A stretch of DNA of 64,000 bases from Janthinobacterium sp. SUN073 (GTDB taxonomy: Bacteria; Pseudomonadota; Gammaproteobacteria; Burkholderiales; Burkholderiaceae_D): positions 1,010,781 through 1,074,780 of the forward strand of contig NZ_JAPUBT010000001.1 in assembly GCF_030397665.1 (NCBI RefSeq). Direction: 5' to 3'. The stretch's first letter is position 1, and every line of letters begins with the position of its first letter. A model generated the notes under the pieces. It was not told the origin of the DNA. It saw only the letters and a program-made list of their open reading frames with translations, and did no database searches. The position numbers were made by a program, and so were the translations under genes. Shown here piece by piece: positions 18,718-27,320 of the stretch.

Positions 18718-20010
18718 ATGACAAGCAATCTCCCCGTGTCCACGCATACTTCCGTCGAGGCGCTGTATGTGCTGAAGCTGCTCACGCGCCGCCAGCGTGA
18801 GCAGGCGCTGGCGCATCCCGACTTGCCGCAGCTTGCCATCGGTGCGCCGCTACCCGACACCTTGCTGTGGTTGTACCGGCGCCAGATCATTACGTCCGAG
18901 GATGTGACGAGCCTGTCGTCGAGCGTGGCGCGCCACTTCAGCGGCGACGAGCTGGCACTGCGCTTGTCGATCTTGCAGCAGGTGGTGGAGGTGCTCAATC
19001 GCGAATCGCTCGATCATCTGCGCGACGAAGCGATCATTACGCCAGAGCTTTATCAACAGGCGCTACCGCACCTGCCCGGCGACGTTCTGCTGCCCACGCC
19101 GGGCGAAGCGCTGAACTGGATGCTGCATGTGGGGCTGCTGCCGCGCGCGCGGTTCAAGACCACGGTGCAGCGCATCGAGGCCGGCGGCAGCGACGATGCA
19201 AAGCGCGTGGTCCGGCATGCGCAAGCGCGCCAGGATGAACATAAAAAGGCGGTACGCGGCGTGGTCCTCGACGGTTTGTTTCCCGGCTCGCGCCTGGCCT
19301 GGCTGATCGGCGCGCCGCTGGCGCTGGCCGGCATGGTCTGGTATGTGATGAGCGGCAATTCCGTGCCCGAGTGCGACTCCACCGACACGCTCACCACCAT
19401 GACACGCATGCTCAACAAGGCGGCGCCGGAAGGCACGGGCAAAGCAAGCCTGCACGACGTGAAAGAAGCCGGCTACGCCTCATCACAACATATCCGTGGC
19501 TGCCTGGCCACGATAGCACTCGATGGCGAGAAGATGGACTATGCCTATACCGTCGCGCGCGACGACAGCGGCAGCAAGAGCCGCATCAGCTATACGGGTG
19601 CGCAACCGTTGCTGGTCCAGGCGCGCTTTGGCACCATCCGCGATGGCGACTTTGCCCAGCAAGCCAAGCCCCTGGGGCGCGAGGCGCTGGAAAAGGCTTT
19701 CCGCGACGGCATGGATGGTGCGCGCATCATGCCCCAGCCACGGCAAGCGTTTTCGCTGACGCAATCGATGGAGCGCACGCGCGAAATCGCCGAAATCGAA
19801 CCGCTGGCGCCATGCAAGGAAATCTCGCCGGGCATCTATTCCTGCCGCCTGCTGATCGAACGCAATGACGCCTTGCTGGGCATGCTCAACGGCGGCACGG
19901 CAGTGATGCAGGAAGGCGAGTTTACCTTCCAACGCGACGCTGCCGGCAATGGCTGGTCGGTAACGCCACAATTTGCCCTGGAGCTGCGCCAGGCCAAAAT
20001 AAAAGAGTAA
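18718..20010 (+). CDS. Unknown protein B: cytoplasmic helical repeats, one span, four-cysteine extracytoplasmic domain
   Basis: 430 residues from the ATG at 18718. The N-terminal region has two related helical units (about 13-72 and 98-153) built on a pattern like LxxLxxLxLIT...ALxWLLxxGLLPxxxF. A charged linker leads to a membrane span at about 192-212. The C-terminal region (216-430) is homologous to protein A, with cysteines at 219, 262, 366 and 376. By the positive-inside pattern (KKAVRG before the span) the repeats should be cytoplasmic and the cysteine domain periplasmic. This architecture resembles a transmembrane scaffold or sensor, but no family is recognised. Confidence 0.78.
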   Translation: MTSNLPVSTHTSVEALYVLKLLTRRQREQALAHPDLPQLAIGAPLPDTLLWLYRRQIITSEDVTSLSSSVARHFSGDELALRLSILQQVVEVLNRESLDHLRDEAIITPELYQQALPHLPGDVLLPTPGEALNWMLHVGLLPRARFKTTVQRIEAGGSDDAKRVVRHAQARQDEHKKAVRGVVLDGLFPGSRLAWLIGAPLALAGMVWYVMSGNSVPECDSTDTLTTMTRMLNKAAPEGTGKASLHDVKEAGYASSQHIRGCLATIALDGEKMDYAYTVARDDSGSKSRISYTGAQPLLVQARFGTIRDGDFAQQAKPLGREALEKAFRDGMDGARIMPQPRQAFSLTQSMERTREIAEIEPLAPCKEISPGIYSCRLLIERNDALLGMLNGGTAVMQEGEFTFQRDAAGNGWSVTPQFALELRQAKIKE

Positions 20011-20020
20011 ATAAAAGAGT
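19997..20020 (+). repeat. Perfect 12-bp tandem duplication across the stop codon of gene B
   Basis: AAATAAAAGAGT occurs twice in tandem (19997-20008 and 20009-20020). The TAA of gene B begins at the junction, and the second copy restores an in-frame TAA, so the duplication is silent for protein B but supplies the purine-rich sequence just before the ATG of gene C. Confidence 0.9.
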
Positions 20021-20026
20021 AAATTC

Positions 20027-20674
20027 ATGCATACCGAACCGCCCCACGCATCGCTGGACCAGCTGCACCAGCTGGGCCTGATCACCGCGCAGGAACTCGA
20101 CGAGGCCAACTCGGAACGCGATGTCGCCGCCCATGAGCGCCTGCACCCGCCCGAGGAGCCGGTCGACATGCCGGAACTGGCGCAGGACGCCGACCTGGTC
20201 ACCACCCTGGGCTGGTTGCTGCTGACCGATCTGCTGCCCAAGAATGACTTCGACAAGCGCGCGGCCACACTGCCACCCCGGCAACAGGCGCTGGCAGCAG
20301 AGGGGGTGCGGTACTACAACCGCCGCGAGGTCGACGCCTTGTACGAGCTCGATTTGCTGAACCAGTTCCAGCGCGATGCCGCACACGCGGCGGTGCCGGC
20401 CGACCGCATGTTCTACACGCCCTGGATCGCCATGCGCTGGCTGGCGGTCAACGGCGTACTATCGACGCAGCGGTTCGAAGCGCTGGCAGTGCGCGTGCGT
20501 GAACACGGCAGCGCACTGGCGCGCGAAATCATGGAAGCGTCCAGGCTGCGTCATGGTCACGACCGCATCCCGTACAAGCGGCCACCGGCCTGGAAAAGCG
20601 CCTTGATCGTGCTGGGCATGATCCTGGTGATGTCCGTGCTTTACGGTGTTGTGACCGGAGGCCTGCGGCCATGA
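20027..20674 (+). CDS. Unknown protein C: two helical repeats and a C-terminal membrane anchor
   Basis: 215 residues. Two helical units (about 10-80 and 102-155) share a pattern with those of B and D: LDQLHQLGLIT...TLGWLLLTDLLPKNDF, and VDALYELDLLNQFQRDAAH...AMRWLAVNGVLSTQRF. A single membrane span follows at about 190-210 with only five residues beyond it, so the repeats should face the cytoplasm, anchored by the tail. The stop overlaps the next start as ATGA (20671-20674), indicating coupled translation with gene D. The start is preceded by GAG within the tandem duplication. No known family is recognised. Confidence 0.75.
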   Translation: MHTEPPHASLDQLHQLGLITAQELDEANSERDVAAHERLHPPEEPVDMPELAQDADLVTTLGWLLLTDLLPKNDFDKRAATLPPRQQALAAEGVRYYNRREVDALYELDLLNQFQRDAAHAAVPADRMFYTPWIAMRWLAVNGVLSTQRFEALAVRVREHGSALAREIMEASRLRHGHDRIPYKRPPAWKSALIVLGMILVMSVLYGVVTGGLRP

Positions 20675-21474
20675 GCACCGATCCGCGCCTCAAACCGCTC
20701 GGCGAACTGCGGCAACTGGACCTGATCACCAGCGACGAATACGACGATACGCTGGCCGAGCTGCAGATCATTGAGATCCAGCGCGCGCACAACGCCGCCG
20801 AAGACATCGATGTGCCCGAACTGGCGATGAATGCCGACCAGATCAAGACGCTGGCCTGGCTGCTGAGCGCCGAACTGGTGCCCGAGGAGCGTTTTTTCAG
20901 GATGCTGCGCAAGCTGCCCGCCGATGAACCACGCCGGCAACTGGCCAGCGCCGCGCTGCGGCAGGTGAACCGGCAAGCGGTCGATGCGCTGTACCAGCAG
21001 AACCTGATCAACGCCTGGCAGCGCGACGCCGCCCACGACAGCCTGCCGGCCGATCACCTTGCCGCCACGCCCGTCACGGCCTTGCGCCACATGCTGAAAC
21101 AGGGCACGCTATCGCCGCTGCAATACAAGGAGCTGCAAGCGCGCACGCGCGCGAACGGCTCGCAACTGGCGCGCTTGATCGTCGACGCCGCCGGCAAACC
21201 GCCGACTCAATATGGCCGGCCCCGCCCGCGCCCTTCCATCATCATGGCTGCGGCACTGCTGCTGGCGATACTGACGATGCTGACGTATGCAGGACGCGCA
21301 TGGTTCAAGCGCGAGCAAGCAGTGCCTGTGGCGCCGCTGGCGCAGCCGGCCGACACGATCGAACGCACGGACCTGCAACAGCGCGCGGCAAGCATGGTGG
21401 AGGGCGCCCGCCAGCCAGGCGCGGATGCGCCCCAATTCGAGGTGCAGGTAATACAGGACAAGCCGCCTCAGTAA
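20671..21474 (+). CDS. Unknown protein D: paralogue of C with an extended extracytoplasmic tail
   Basis: 267 residues, starting in a four-base overlap with gene C. Residues 1-170 align along their whole length with [20 protein letters not shown] with LAxx[18 protein letters not shown], then [20 protein letters not shown]...[23 protein letters not shown]. A membrane span at about 188-208 is followed by about 60 Pro/Ala/Gln-rich residues, predicted periplasmic. C and D are evidently products of a gene duplication and may form a heteromer. A weak hairpin just after the stop closes the cluster before hemF. No function is assigned. Confidence 0.75.
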   Translation: MSTDPRLKPLGELRQLDLITSDEYDDTLAELQIIEIQRAHNAAEDIDVPELAMNADQIKTLAWLLSAELVPEERFFRMLRKLPADEPRRQLASAALRQVNRQAVDALYQQNLINAWQRDAAHDSLPADHLAATPVTALRHMLKQGTLSPLQYKELQARTRANGSQLARLIVDAAGKPPTQYGRPRPRPSIIMAAALLLAILTMLTYAGRAWFKREQAVPVAPLAQPADTIERTDLQQRAASMVEGARQPGADAPQFEVQVIQDKPPQ

Positions 21475-21481
21475 AGCAGGG

Positions 21482-21504
21482 CCGGCAACAGCATCGCCGG
21501 TTTT
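21482..21504 (+). terminator. Weak terminator after the unknown cluster
   Basis: CCGGC (21482-21486) pairs with GCCGG (21496-21500) around a nine-base loop, followed by TTTT. The stem is short, so read-through into hemF is likely to some degree. Confidence 0.45.
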
Positions 21505-21529
21505 GCTATCACAAAAATCCGTTACAGGG

Positions 21530-21535
21530 TACAAT
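21530..21535 (+). promoter_or_regulatory. Possible -10 box for hemF
   Basis: TACAAT lies 41 bases before the hemF ATG, after the weak hairpin. No convincing -35 box is visible. Confidence 0.35.
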
Positions 21536-21575
21536 CCGTCCTTACTTTTTTATTTCGGCCTCGTCGGCCCACGCG

Positions 21576-22490
21576 ATGTCGTCAACTCCCTCTCCTTCGG
21601 CCGTCAAAGCCTATTTGCTCGATTTGCAAAGCCGTATCGTGCAGGCGCTCGAAGCGCAGGACGGCAAGCCTTTCCTGACCGATGCCTGGCAGCGCCCCGA
21701 GGGTGGTGGTGGCATTTCGCGGCTGATCGAGGAAGGCAATGTGTTCGAGCGTGGCGGCGTGAATTTTTCGCACGTCACCGGCGCCGCACTGCCGCCATCG
21801 GCCGCGGCCGCGCGCCCTGAACTCGGTGGCAAGGCGTGGGAAGCGATGGGCGTGTCGCTGGTGCTGCATCCGCGCAATCCCTACGCGCCGACGGTGCACA
21901 TGAACGTGCGTTTTTTCAGCACCGTGAATGCCGATGGCGCTCCCGTATGGTGGTTCGGCGGCGGCATGGACCTGACGCCGTACTACGGCGACGCGGGCGA
22001 CGTGAAGCACTTTCACCAGGTGTGCCATGCTGCGCTGGCGCCGTTTGGCGCGCAGCTGCATCCGAAGTTCAAGCAGTGGTGCGACGATTATTTCTACCTG
22101 AAGCACCGGCGCGAAGCGCGCGGCGCCGGCGGCATCTTCTTCGATGACTTCAATGCCCTGGGCTTTGACGACAGCTTTGCCATGCTGCGCAGTGCCGGCG
22201 ACGCCTTCATCGACGCGTATGTGCCGATCCTGGCGCGGCGCAAGGATACGCCTTACGGCGAACGCGAACGCGATTTCCAGTGCTACCGGCGCGGACGCTA
22301 TGTCGAGTTCAACCTGGTATTCGACCGCGGCACCCTGTTCGGCCTGCAATCGGGCGGACGCACCGAGGCGATCCTGATGTCGATGCCGCCCGTGGTCAAG
22401 TGGCGCTACGACTGGCACCCGGAAGCGGGCAGTCCCGAAGCGGCGTTGTATACTGACTTCCTCGTGCATCGCGACTGGCTGCAGGCGTGA
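21576..22490 (+). CDS. hemF: Oxygen-dependent coproporphyrinogen III oxidase
   Basis: 304 residues from the ATG at 21576; the frame is open far upstream but only this start gives a family-like N-terminus. Motifs include [20 protein letters not shown], the family signature [13 protein letters not shown] with HFHQVCH, FFDDFN and the C-terminal [19 protein letters not shown]. It oxidatively decarboxylates coproporphyrinogen III to protoporphyrinogen IX in aerobic haem synthesis in the cytoplasm. Its TGA overlaps the GTG start of nadD, so the two are translationally linked, and a long run of housekeeping genes follows in the same direction. Confidence 0.97.
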   Translation: MSSTPSPSAVKAYLLDLQSRIVQALEAQDGKPFLTDAWQRPEGGGGISRLIEEGNVFERGGVNFSHVTGAALPPSAAAARPELGGKAWEAMGVSLVLHPRNPYAPTVHMNVRFFSTVNADGAPVWWFGGGMDLTPYYGDAGDVKHFHQVCHAALAPFGAQLHPKFKQWCDDYFYLKHRREARGAGGIFFDDFNALGFDDSFAMLRSAGDAFIDAYVPILARRKDTPYGERERDFQCYRRGRYVEFNLVFDRGTLFGLQSGGRTEAILMSMPPVVKWRYDWHPEAGSPEAALYTDFLVHRDWLQA

Positions 22491-23170
22491 ACGACGGTAG
22501 TACTGCGAGCAGTACGGCATGCGTGACGCTGCTGGGCGGCAGCTACGATCCGGTGCACATGGGCCATGTCGCGCTGGGCACGCATTTTTCCAGTCTGCTG
22601 CACGCCGATGAGCTGCGCGTGATTCCGGCGGGCGCGCCCTGGCAAAAGAGCAAGCTGGGCGCCACCGGCCAGCAGCGCGCCGAGATGGCCGGCCTGGCTT
22701 TTGCCGGCCTGCCCCTGCCCGTGGTGATCGACCGCCAGGAAATCGAGCGCAGCGAACATGGCCAGGCCAGCTACACCATCGATACCTTGCGCCAGGTACG
22801 CGCCGAGCTGGGAGTGCGCGCTTCCATCGTTTTCCTGATGGGCGCCGACCAGCTGCAGCGGCTCGCGACATGGCGCGAATGGCAGCAATTATTTGAATAC
22901 GCGCATATCTGCGTCGCGGCCCGCCCCGGCTTCGCGCTGAATGACACAGCAGTACCGCAAGTGGTCGCCGACGAATTTTCGCGCCGCCTGGGGTCGCTGG
23001 ACAGCATCCGCAACACGCCGCACGGTCTGACTTATCTGGCACAGGACTTCGCGGTGGATATCTCCGCCACCGAAATACGTGCGGCATTACAACGGGGGAA
23101 TCGGGCAAACTCGCTTGTTTCCCCGCTAGTGCTAGACTATATTGAACAACATAATTTATACAAAAGCTAA
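22487..23170 (+). CDS. nadD: Nicotinate-nucleotide adenylyltransferase
   Basis: 227 residues with a GTG start overlapping the hemF stop (GTGA). The nucleotidyltransferase motifs are clear: [11 protein letters not shown] contains the HxGH site, and ISATEIR is the C-terminal ISSTxxR equivalent. [17 protein letters not shown] is the NadD-specific core. It adenylates nicotinate mononucleotide to deamido-NAD in NAD synthesis. It is followed directly by rsfS (the ATG abuts the TAA), the widely conserved nadD-rsfS-rlmH order. Confidence 0.96.
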   Translation: MNDGSTASSTACVTLLGGSYDPVHMGHVALGTHFSSLLHADELRVIPAGAPWQKSKLGATGQQRAEMAGLAFAGLPLPVVIDRQEIERSEHGQASYTIDTLRQVRAELGVRASIVFLMGADQLQRLATWREWQQLFEYAHICVAARPGFALNDTAVPQVVADEFSRRLGSLDSIRNTPHGLTYLAQDFAVDISATEIRAALQRGNRANSLVSPLVLDYIEQHNLYKS

Positions 23171-23857
23171 ATGGACATCAAAAAACTGCAAACCCTCGTC
23201 GTTGACGCCCTTGAAGACGTCAAAGGCCAAGACATCGCCGTCTTCGAAACGAGTCATCTGACCAGCCTGTTCGACCGCATCGCGATCGTCTCCGGTACCT
23301 CGAACCGTCAAACCAAGGCGCTGGCCGCCTCGGTGCGCGACAAGGTCAAGGACGCCGGCGGCCAGATCATCGGCATGGAAGGCGAGGAAACGGGTGAATG
23401 GGTGCTGGTCGATCTGGGCGACATGATCGTCCACATCATGCAAGCTCCTATCCGCGCTTACTACCGCCTGGAAGAAATCTGGGGCGACACCCCGATCAAG
23501 CTCGGTGCCGCCAAGCGCGCGCCGAAAAAAGCCGGCGACGACGAGCCGAAGAAAATCAGCGGCCATCTGGCGGCGAGCAAGGCCAAGGTCGAAGTTTCGC
23601 CCGTGATCGAAAAGAAAGCACCAGCGAAGAAAGCCACGGCAGCCACCGCCGCCAAGAAAGCCCCGGCGAAAAAGGCCGCCTCGAAAGCTGTCGGCAAGAC
23701 CGTGAAAATCGCGCCGACCAAGACCGAAGCGGCTGCCGTGAAAGCCTTGAAAGCGCTGCCAGAGAAAAAAGTGCGCACCCCGCGCGCGGCCAAACCGGCA
23801 GCCGATGCTGCACCGGCAAAAACCGTGATCAAGCGTATCAAAAAAGTCGAAGCGTAA
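23171..23857 (+). CDS. rsfS: Ribosomal silencing factor with an unusual Lys/Ala-rich tail
   Basis: Residues 1-111 are a complete RsfS domain (Iojap/DUF143 family): LDRIAIVSGTSN-like core, GEETGEWVLVDLGDMIVHIM and YYRLEEIWGD. RsfS binds L14 on the 50S subunit and blocks subunit joining in starvation. Residues 112-228 form a low-complexity extension dominated by Lys, Ala and Pro, with repeated KKAPAKKA-type segments like those of histone H1-like proteins. The family is normally about 105-130 residues, so the tail nearly doubles the protein. The extension is in frame with no sign of a frameshift and ends six bases before rlmH. Confidence 0.95.
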   Translation: MDIKKLQTLVVDALEDVKGQDIAVFETSHLTSLFDRIAIVSGTSNRQTKALAASVRDKVKDAGGQIIGMEGEETGEWVLVDLGDMIVHIMQAPIRAYYRLEEIWGDTPIKLGAAKRAPKKAGDDEPKKISGHLAASKAKVEVSPVIEKKAPAKKATAATAAKKAPAKKAASKAVGKTVKIAPTKTEAAAVKALKALPEKKVRTPRAAKPAADAAPAKTVIKRIKKVEA

Positions 23858-23863
23858 GCCTCG

Positions 23864-24334
23864 ATGCAGCTCATCATCGCTGCGGTCGGCCATAAAATGC
23901 CGGCCTGGATAGAGACGGGCTTCGCGGAATACGCGAAGCGCATGCCGCCGGAATTGCGCATCGTGCTGAAAGAAATCAAGCCGGTGGAGCGTTCCGGCAG
24001 CAAGACCGCCGCTACGGCGATGGCGCTGGAACGCGAACGCATCGAAGCCGTCCTGCCCAAGGGCGTGCGCATCATCGCCCTCGACGAACGCGGCAAGGAC
24101 CTGACCAGCGTCGGCCTGTCGCAGCAGTTGATGGCGTGGCAGCAGGATGGCCGCGACACCGCCTTTTTGATCGGCGGCGCCGACGGCCTCGATCCACAGC
24201 TCAAGGCGCGTGCCGAAGGCATGCTGCGCATTTCCAGCATGACCCTGCCGCACGGCGTGGTGCGCGTGATCCTCGCCGAGCAGCTATATCGTGCCTGGTC
24301 GATCACGCAAAACCACCCCTACCACCGCGTCTGA
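23864..24334 (+). CDS. rlmH: 23S rRNA (pseudouridine1915-N3)-methyltransferase
   Basis: 156 residues, the standard length of the SPOUT-class RlmH. The knot region [10 protein letters not shown] and the C-terminal segment [22 protein letters not shown]...HPYHR, which forms the cofactor and rRNA site, are intact, as is [12 protein letters not shown]. It methylates pseudouridine 1915 in helix 69 of 23S rRNA using S-adenosylmethionine. It sits between rsfS and maf with short gaps, consistent with one operon. Confidence 0.97.
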   Translation: MQLIIAAVGHKMPAWIETGFAEYAKRMPPELRIVLKEIKPVERSGSKTAATAMALERERIEAVLPKGVRIIALDERGKDLTSVGLSQQLMAWQQDGRDTAFLIGGADGLDPQLKARAEGMLRISSMTLPHGVVRVILAEQLYRAWSITQNHPYHRV

Positions 24335-24342
24335 ACTCCCCC

Positions 24343-24963
24343 ATGAAAACGGCTGATCACAAGATCTACCTCGCTTCCAAAAGTCCGCGCCGGCGCGAAC
24401 TGCTGCGCCAGATCGGCATCGATTTCGAATTGCTGCTGCTGCGCAGCGACGGCCCGCGCGGCGCCGACGTCACCGAGGAAGTTCTTCCCGGCGAATCGGC
24501 GCTCGACTATGTCGCCCGCGTGGCGAATGAAAAAGCCGCCTTCGCCTGGGACCTGGTGCGCCGCCGCCACCTGACCCCGCGCCCCGTGCTGGCGGCCGAC
24601 ACCACCGTCACCATCGACGGCATCATCCTCGGCAAGCCGGCCGACCGCCTTGAGGCTGTGGCGATGCTGCAGCAGTTGTCGGGCCGCACGCATCAGGTAC
24701 TCACCTCGATCGCCGTGCACTACAAGGACTTCGCCGAGCAGCACACGCAGGTGTCGCAAGTGCGCTTCGGCGTACTCTCGCCCGCGTCCATCGCCGCGTA
24801 TTGCGCCACGCCGGAACCGTACGACAAGGCTGGCGGCTACGGCATCCAGGGCAGCGCCGCGCTGTTCGTCGAGCATATCGAAGGCAGCCATTCCGGCATC
24901 ATGGGCCTGCCCCTGTACGAAACCGCACAGTTGCTAAGACAGGCAGGTTTGCCCCTGCCCTGA
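24343..24963 (+). CDS. maf: Maf-family nucleotide pyrophosphatase
   Basis: 206 residues from the ATG at 24343. The N-terminal motif LASKSPRRRELLRQIG, the catalytic Asp in VLAADTTVTIDG, the GKP segment and the C-terminal YDKAGGYGIQG identify a Maf protein of the dTTP/UTP pyrophosphatase (YhdE-like) subgroup. Such enzymes hydrolyse noncanonical or excess nucleoside triphosphates to monophosphates. It lies eight bases after rlmH and 41 bases before rng, the usual maf-rng pairing. Confidence 0.95.
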   Translation: MKTADHKIYLASKSPRRRELLRQIGIDFELLLLRSDGPRGADVTEEVLPGESALDYVARVANEKAAFAWDLVRRRHLTPRPVLAADTTVTIDGIILGKPADRLEAVAMLQQLSGRTHQVLTSIAVHYKDFAEQHTQVSQVRFGVLSPASIAAYCATPEPYDKAGGYGIQGSAALFVEHIEGSHSGIMGLPLYETAQLLRQAGLPLP

Positions 24964-25004
24964 TCGGGTATGATGTCATTCGTTGCCTCCACTTCCCCGC
25001 CTCC

Positions 25005-26468
25005 ATGAACGAAGACATCCTGATCAATATCACGCCGCAAGAAACCCGCGTCGCCCTCATCCTGCAGGGCGCCGTGCAGGAATTGCACATCGAGCGCACG
25101 CTCACGCGCGGCCTGGCCGGCAATGTGTATTCCGGCAAAGTGGTGCGGGTGTTGCCGGGCATGCAATCGGCCTTCATCGACATCGGCCTGGAACGCGCCG
25201 CGTTTCTGCACGTGGCCGACATCTGGGAAGCGCGCGGCCACGATGGCCAGAACGCCACGCCCGCTCCCATCGAAAAAATCCTCTTTGACGGCCAGGTGCT
25301 GACGGTACAGGTGATCAAGGACCCGATCGGCACCAAGGGTGCGCGCCTGTCGACGCAGATTTCCATCGCCGGGCGCATGCTGGTGTACCTGCCGCAAGAC
25401 AAGCACATCGGTATCTCGCAGAAAATCGAAAAGGAAGCGGAACGCGAGCAATTGCGCGTGCGCCTGCAAAGCCTGCTGCCGCCCGATGAAAAGGGCGGCT
25501 ACATCGTGCGCACGATGGCCGAGGATGCATCCGACGCGGACCTGAAGGCGGACGTCGACTACCTGCGCAAGACCTGGAGCACCATCACGCACGGCGCGCG
25601 CACGCGTCCCGCCACCAGCCTGCTGCACCAGGACTTGAGCCTGGCGCAGCGCGTGCTGCGCGACTTCGTCGGCGATGAAACGGCCACCATCCAGGTCGAC
25701 TCGCGCGAAAACTATGTGAAATTGCGCGAATTCGCGGAAATCTACACGCCCAGCGAACTGACGCGCCTGCAGCACTACACGGGCGAGCGCCCGTTGTTCG
25801 ATTTATATGGCGTGGAAGAAGAAATCCTGCGCGCACTGGGGCGCCGCGTCGACCTGAAATCGGGCGGCTACCTGATCGTCGACCAGACGGAAGCGATGAC
25901 CACCATCGACGTCAACACGGGCGGCTTTGTGGGTGGACGCAATTTTGCCGACACCATCTTCAAGACCAACCTGGAAGCGGCGCACGCCATCGCGCGCCAG
26001 TTGCGCCTGCGCAACCTGGGCGGCATCATCATCCTCGACTTCATCGACATGGACAATGCCGAGCATCGCAACGCCGTGCTGGCCGAACTGAAACGCACCT
26101 TGTCGCGCGACCGCACCAAGGTGTCGGTGAGCAATTTCTCGCCGCTGGGCCTGGTGGAAATGACGCGCAAGCGCACGCGCGAATCGCTCGCCCACATCCT
26201 GTGCGAACCGTGCCCCGCCTGCGCCGGCAAGGGTCAAGTCAAGACCTCGCGCACCATCTGCTATGAAATCCTGCGCGAACTGCTGCGCGAGGCGAAACAG
26301 TTCAACCCGCGCGAGTTCCGCATCCTCGCCTCGCAGGAAGTCGTGGATCTGTTCCTGGAAGAAGAATCGCAGCACCTGGCCATGCTCGGTGACTTCATCG
26401 GCAAGAAAATTTCGCTGCAGGTGGAAAATGCCTACCACCAGGAGCAATACGACGTCATTCTGATGTAG
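25005..26468 (+). CDS. rng: Ribonuclease G
   Basis: 487 residues from the ATG at 25005 (MNEDILINITPQETRVAL), almost the same length as E. coli RNase G. An S1-like RNA-binding region (residues about 37-130) contains the segment VLPGMQSAFIDIGLERAAFL; the catalytic DNase I-like subdomain holds TTIDVNTGGFVG and IILDFIDM, whose Asp residues bind magnesium. The Zn-link motif CEPCPACAGKG stands before the small domain. It processes the 5' end of 16S rRNA and degrades some mRNAs. The C-terminal scaffold of RNase E is absent. Confidence 0.96.
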   Translation: MNEDILINITPQETRVALILQGAVQELHIERTLTRGLAGNVYSGKVVRVLPGMQSAFIDIGLERAAFLHVADIWEARGHDGQNATPAPIEKILFDGQVLTVQVIKDPIGTKGARLSTQISIAGRMLVYLPQDKHIGISQKIEKEAEREQLRVRLQSLLPPDEKGGYIVRTMAEDASDADLKADVDYLRKTWSTITHGARTRPATSLLHQDLSLAQRVLRDFVGDETATIQVDSRENYVKLREFAEIYTPSELTRLQHYTGERPLFDLYGVEEEILRALGRRVDLKSGGYLIVDQTEAMTTIDVNTGGFVGGRNFADTIFKTNLEAAHAIARQLRLRNLGGIIILDFIDMDNAEHRNAVLAELKRTLSRDRTKVSVSNFSPLGLVEMTRKRTRESLAHILCEPCPACAGKGQVKTSRTICYEILRELLREAKQFNPREFRILASQEVVDLFLEEESQHLAMLGDFIGKKISLQVENAYHQEQYDVILM

Positions 26469-26470
26469 CC

Positions 26471-27247
26471 ATGCCGGGCACTGCCTTCTTCTGGCGCGAC
26501 CCGGCTCTACCCCACGTGGAGAGCCGGCGCGCCTGCCACAGCCGGGCGTGCTACAAGGCGCACAGCCATCCCACGTTTTCGATTGGCGCCGTCGACGCTG
26601 GCGGCAGCATCTTTACGGGCAGCAAAGACGGCAAGGTCGCCCTCGGCAATGGCAGCCTGGTGCTGGTGCCGGCCGGCTGCGTGCACGCCTGCAATCCCCT
26701 GCCTGACGCCTTCTGGAGCTACCAGATGCTGCATCTCGATGCGCGGTGGCTGCAAGCGCACGCGCCGGCGCTCGATGGCGACACGGCGACGGTGTTGCAC
26801 TGCCCGCGGCTGTACGCGCAATTTTGCGCCATGAATGCGCTGCTGTTTTCAAGGGCCGGCGTGGCAGAGAAGGATGCGGCACTGCTGGCGTTCCTGGGCG
26901 CTTGCGCCGACACCCGTGCAGACCTGCTGCCCTCGGAACGCAAGCCGCTGCCGCTGCAACTGGCGCCCGTGCTCGAAACGCTGCAGGCGCGGCCGTCGGC
27001 CAGCCTGCGGCAGCTGGCGCAAGCGGCAGGCCTGAGCCCTTATCAATTGATCCGCGCTTTTCGCGCCGCCACGGGCATGACGCCGCATGCCTACCAGCTG
27101 AACATGCACGTCAACCGCGCGCGCAGCCGCTTGCAGGCAGGGGCGGCGCTGGCGCAGCTGGCGCATGAGCTGGGCTTTGCCGACCAGAGCCATTTGCAGC
27201 GCGTCTTCAAGGCGCATGCGGGCATCACGCCGGGGCGCTATCGCTAG
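26471..27247 (+). CDS. AraC-family transcriptional regulator
   Basis: 258 residues, ATG two bases after the rng stop. The N-terminal half is a cupin-like ligand domain (HSHPTFSIGAVDAGG, GSLVLVPAGCVHACNP). The C-terminal half carries two helix-turn-helix units: LRQLAQAAGLSPYQLIRAFR and a second near LAQLAHELGFADQSHLQRVF, ending ITPGRYR, the AraC signature. A LysE-type exporter begins 73 bases downstream on the same strand; AraC-LysE neighbours are common and the exporter is the most plausible target. The ligand is unknown. Confidence 0.9.
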   Translation: MPGTAFFWRDPALPHVESRRACHSRACYKAHSHPTFSIGAVDAGGSIFTGSKDGKVALGNGSLVLVPAGCVHACNPLPDAFWSYQMLHLDARWLQAHAPALDGDTATVLHCPRLYAQFCAMNALLFSRAGVAEKDAALLAFLGACADTRADLLPSERKPLPLQLAPVLETLQARPSASLRQLAQAAGLSPYQLIRAFRAATGMTPHAYQLNMHVNRARSRLQAGAALAQLAHELGFADQSHLQRVFKAHAGITPGRYR

Positions 27248-27320
27248 CCTGCAATTTTCTTCAATACGCGCCAGCGGCACCATTGCATACTCGCCTCCTT
27301 ATCGTTCAGGAGCGCAAGCC

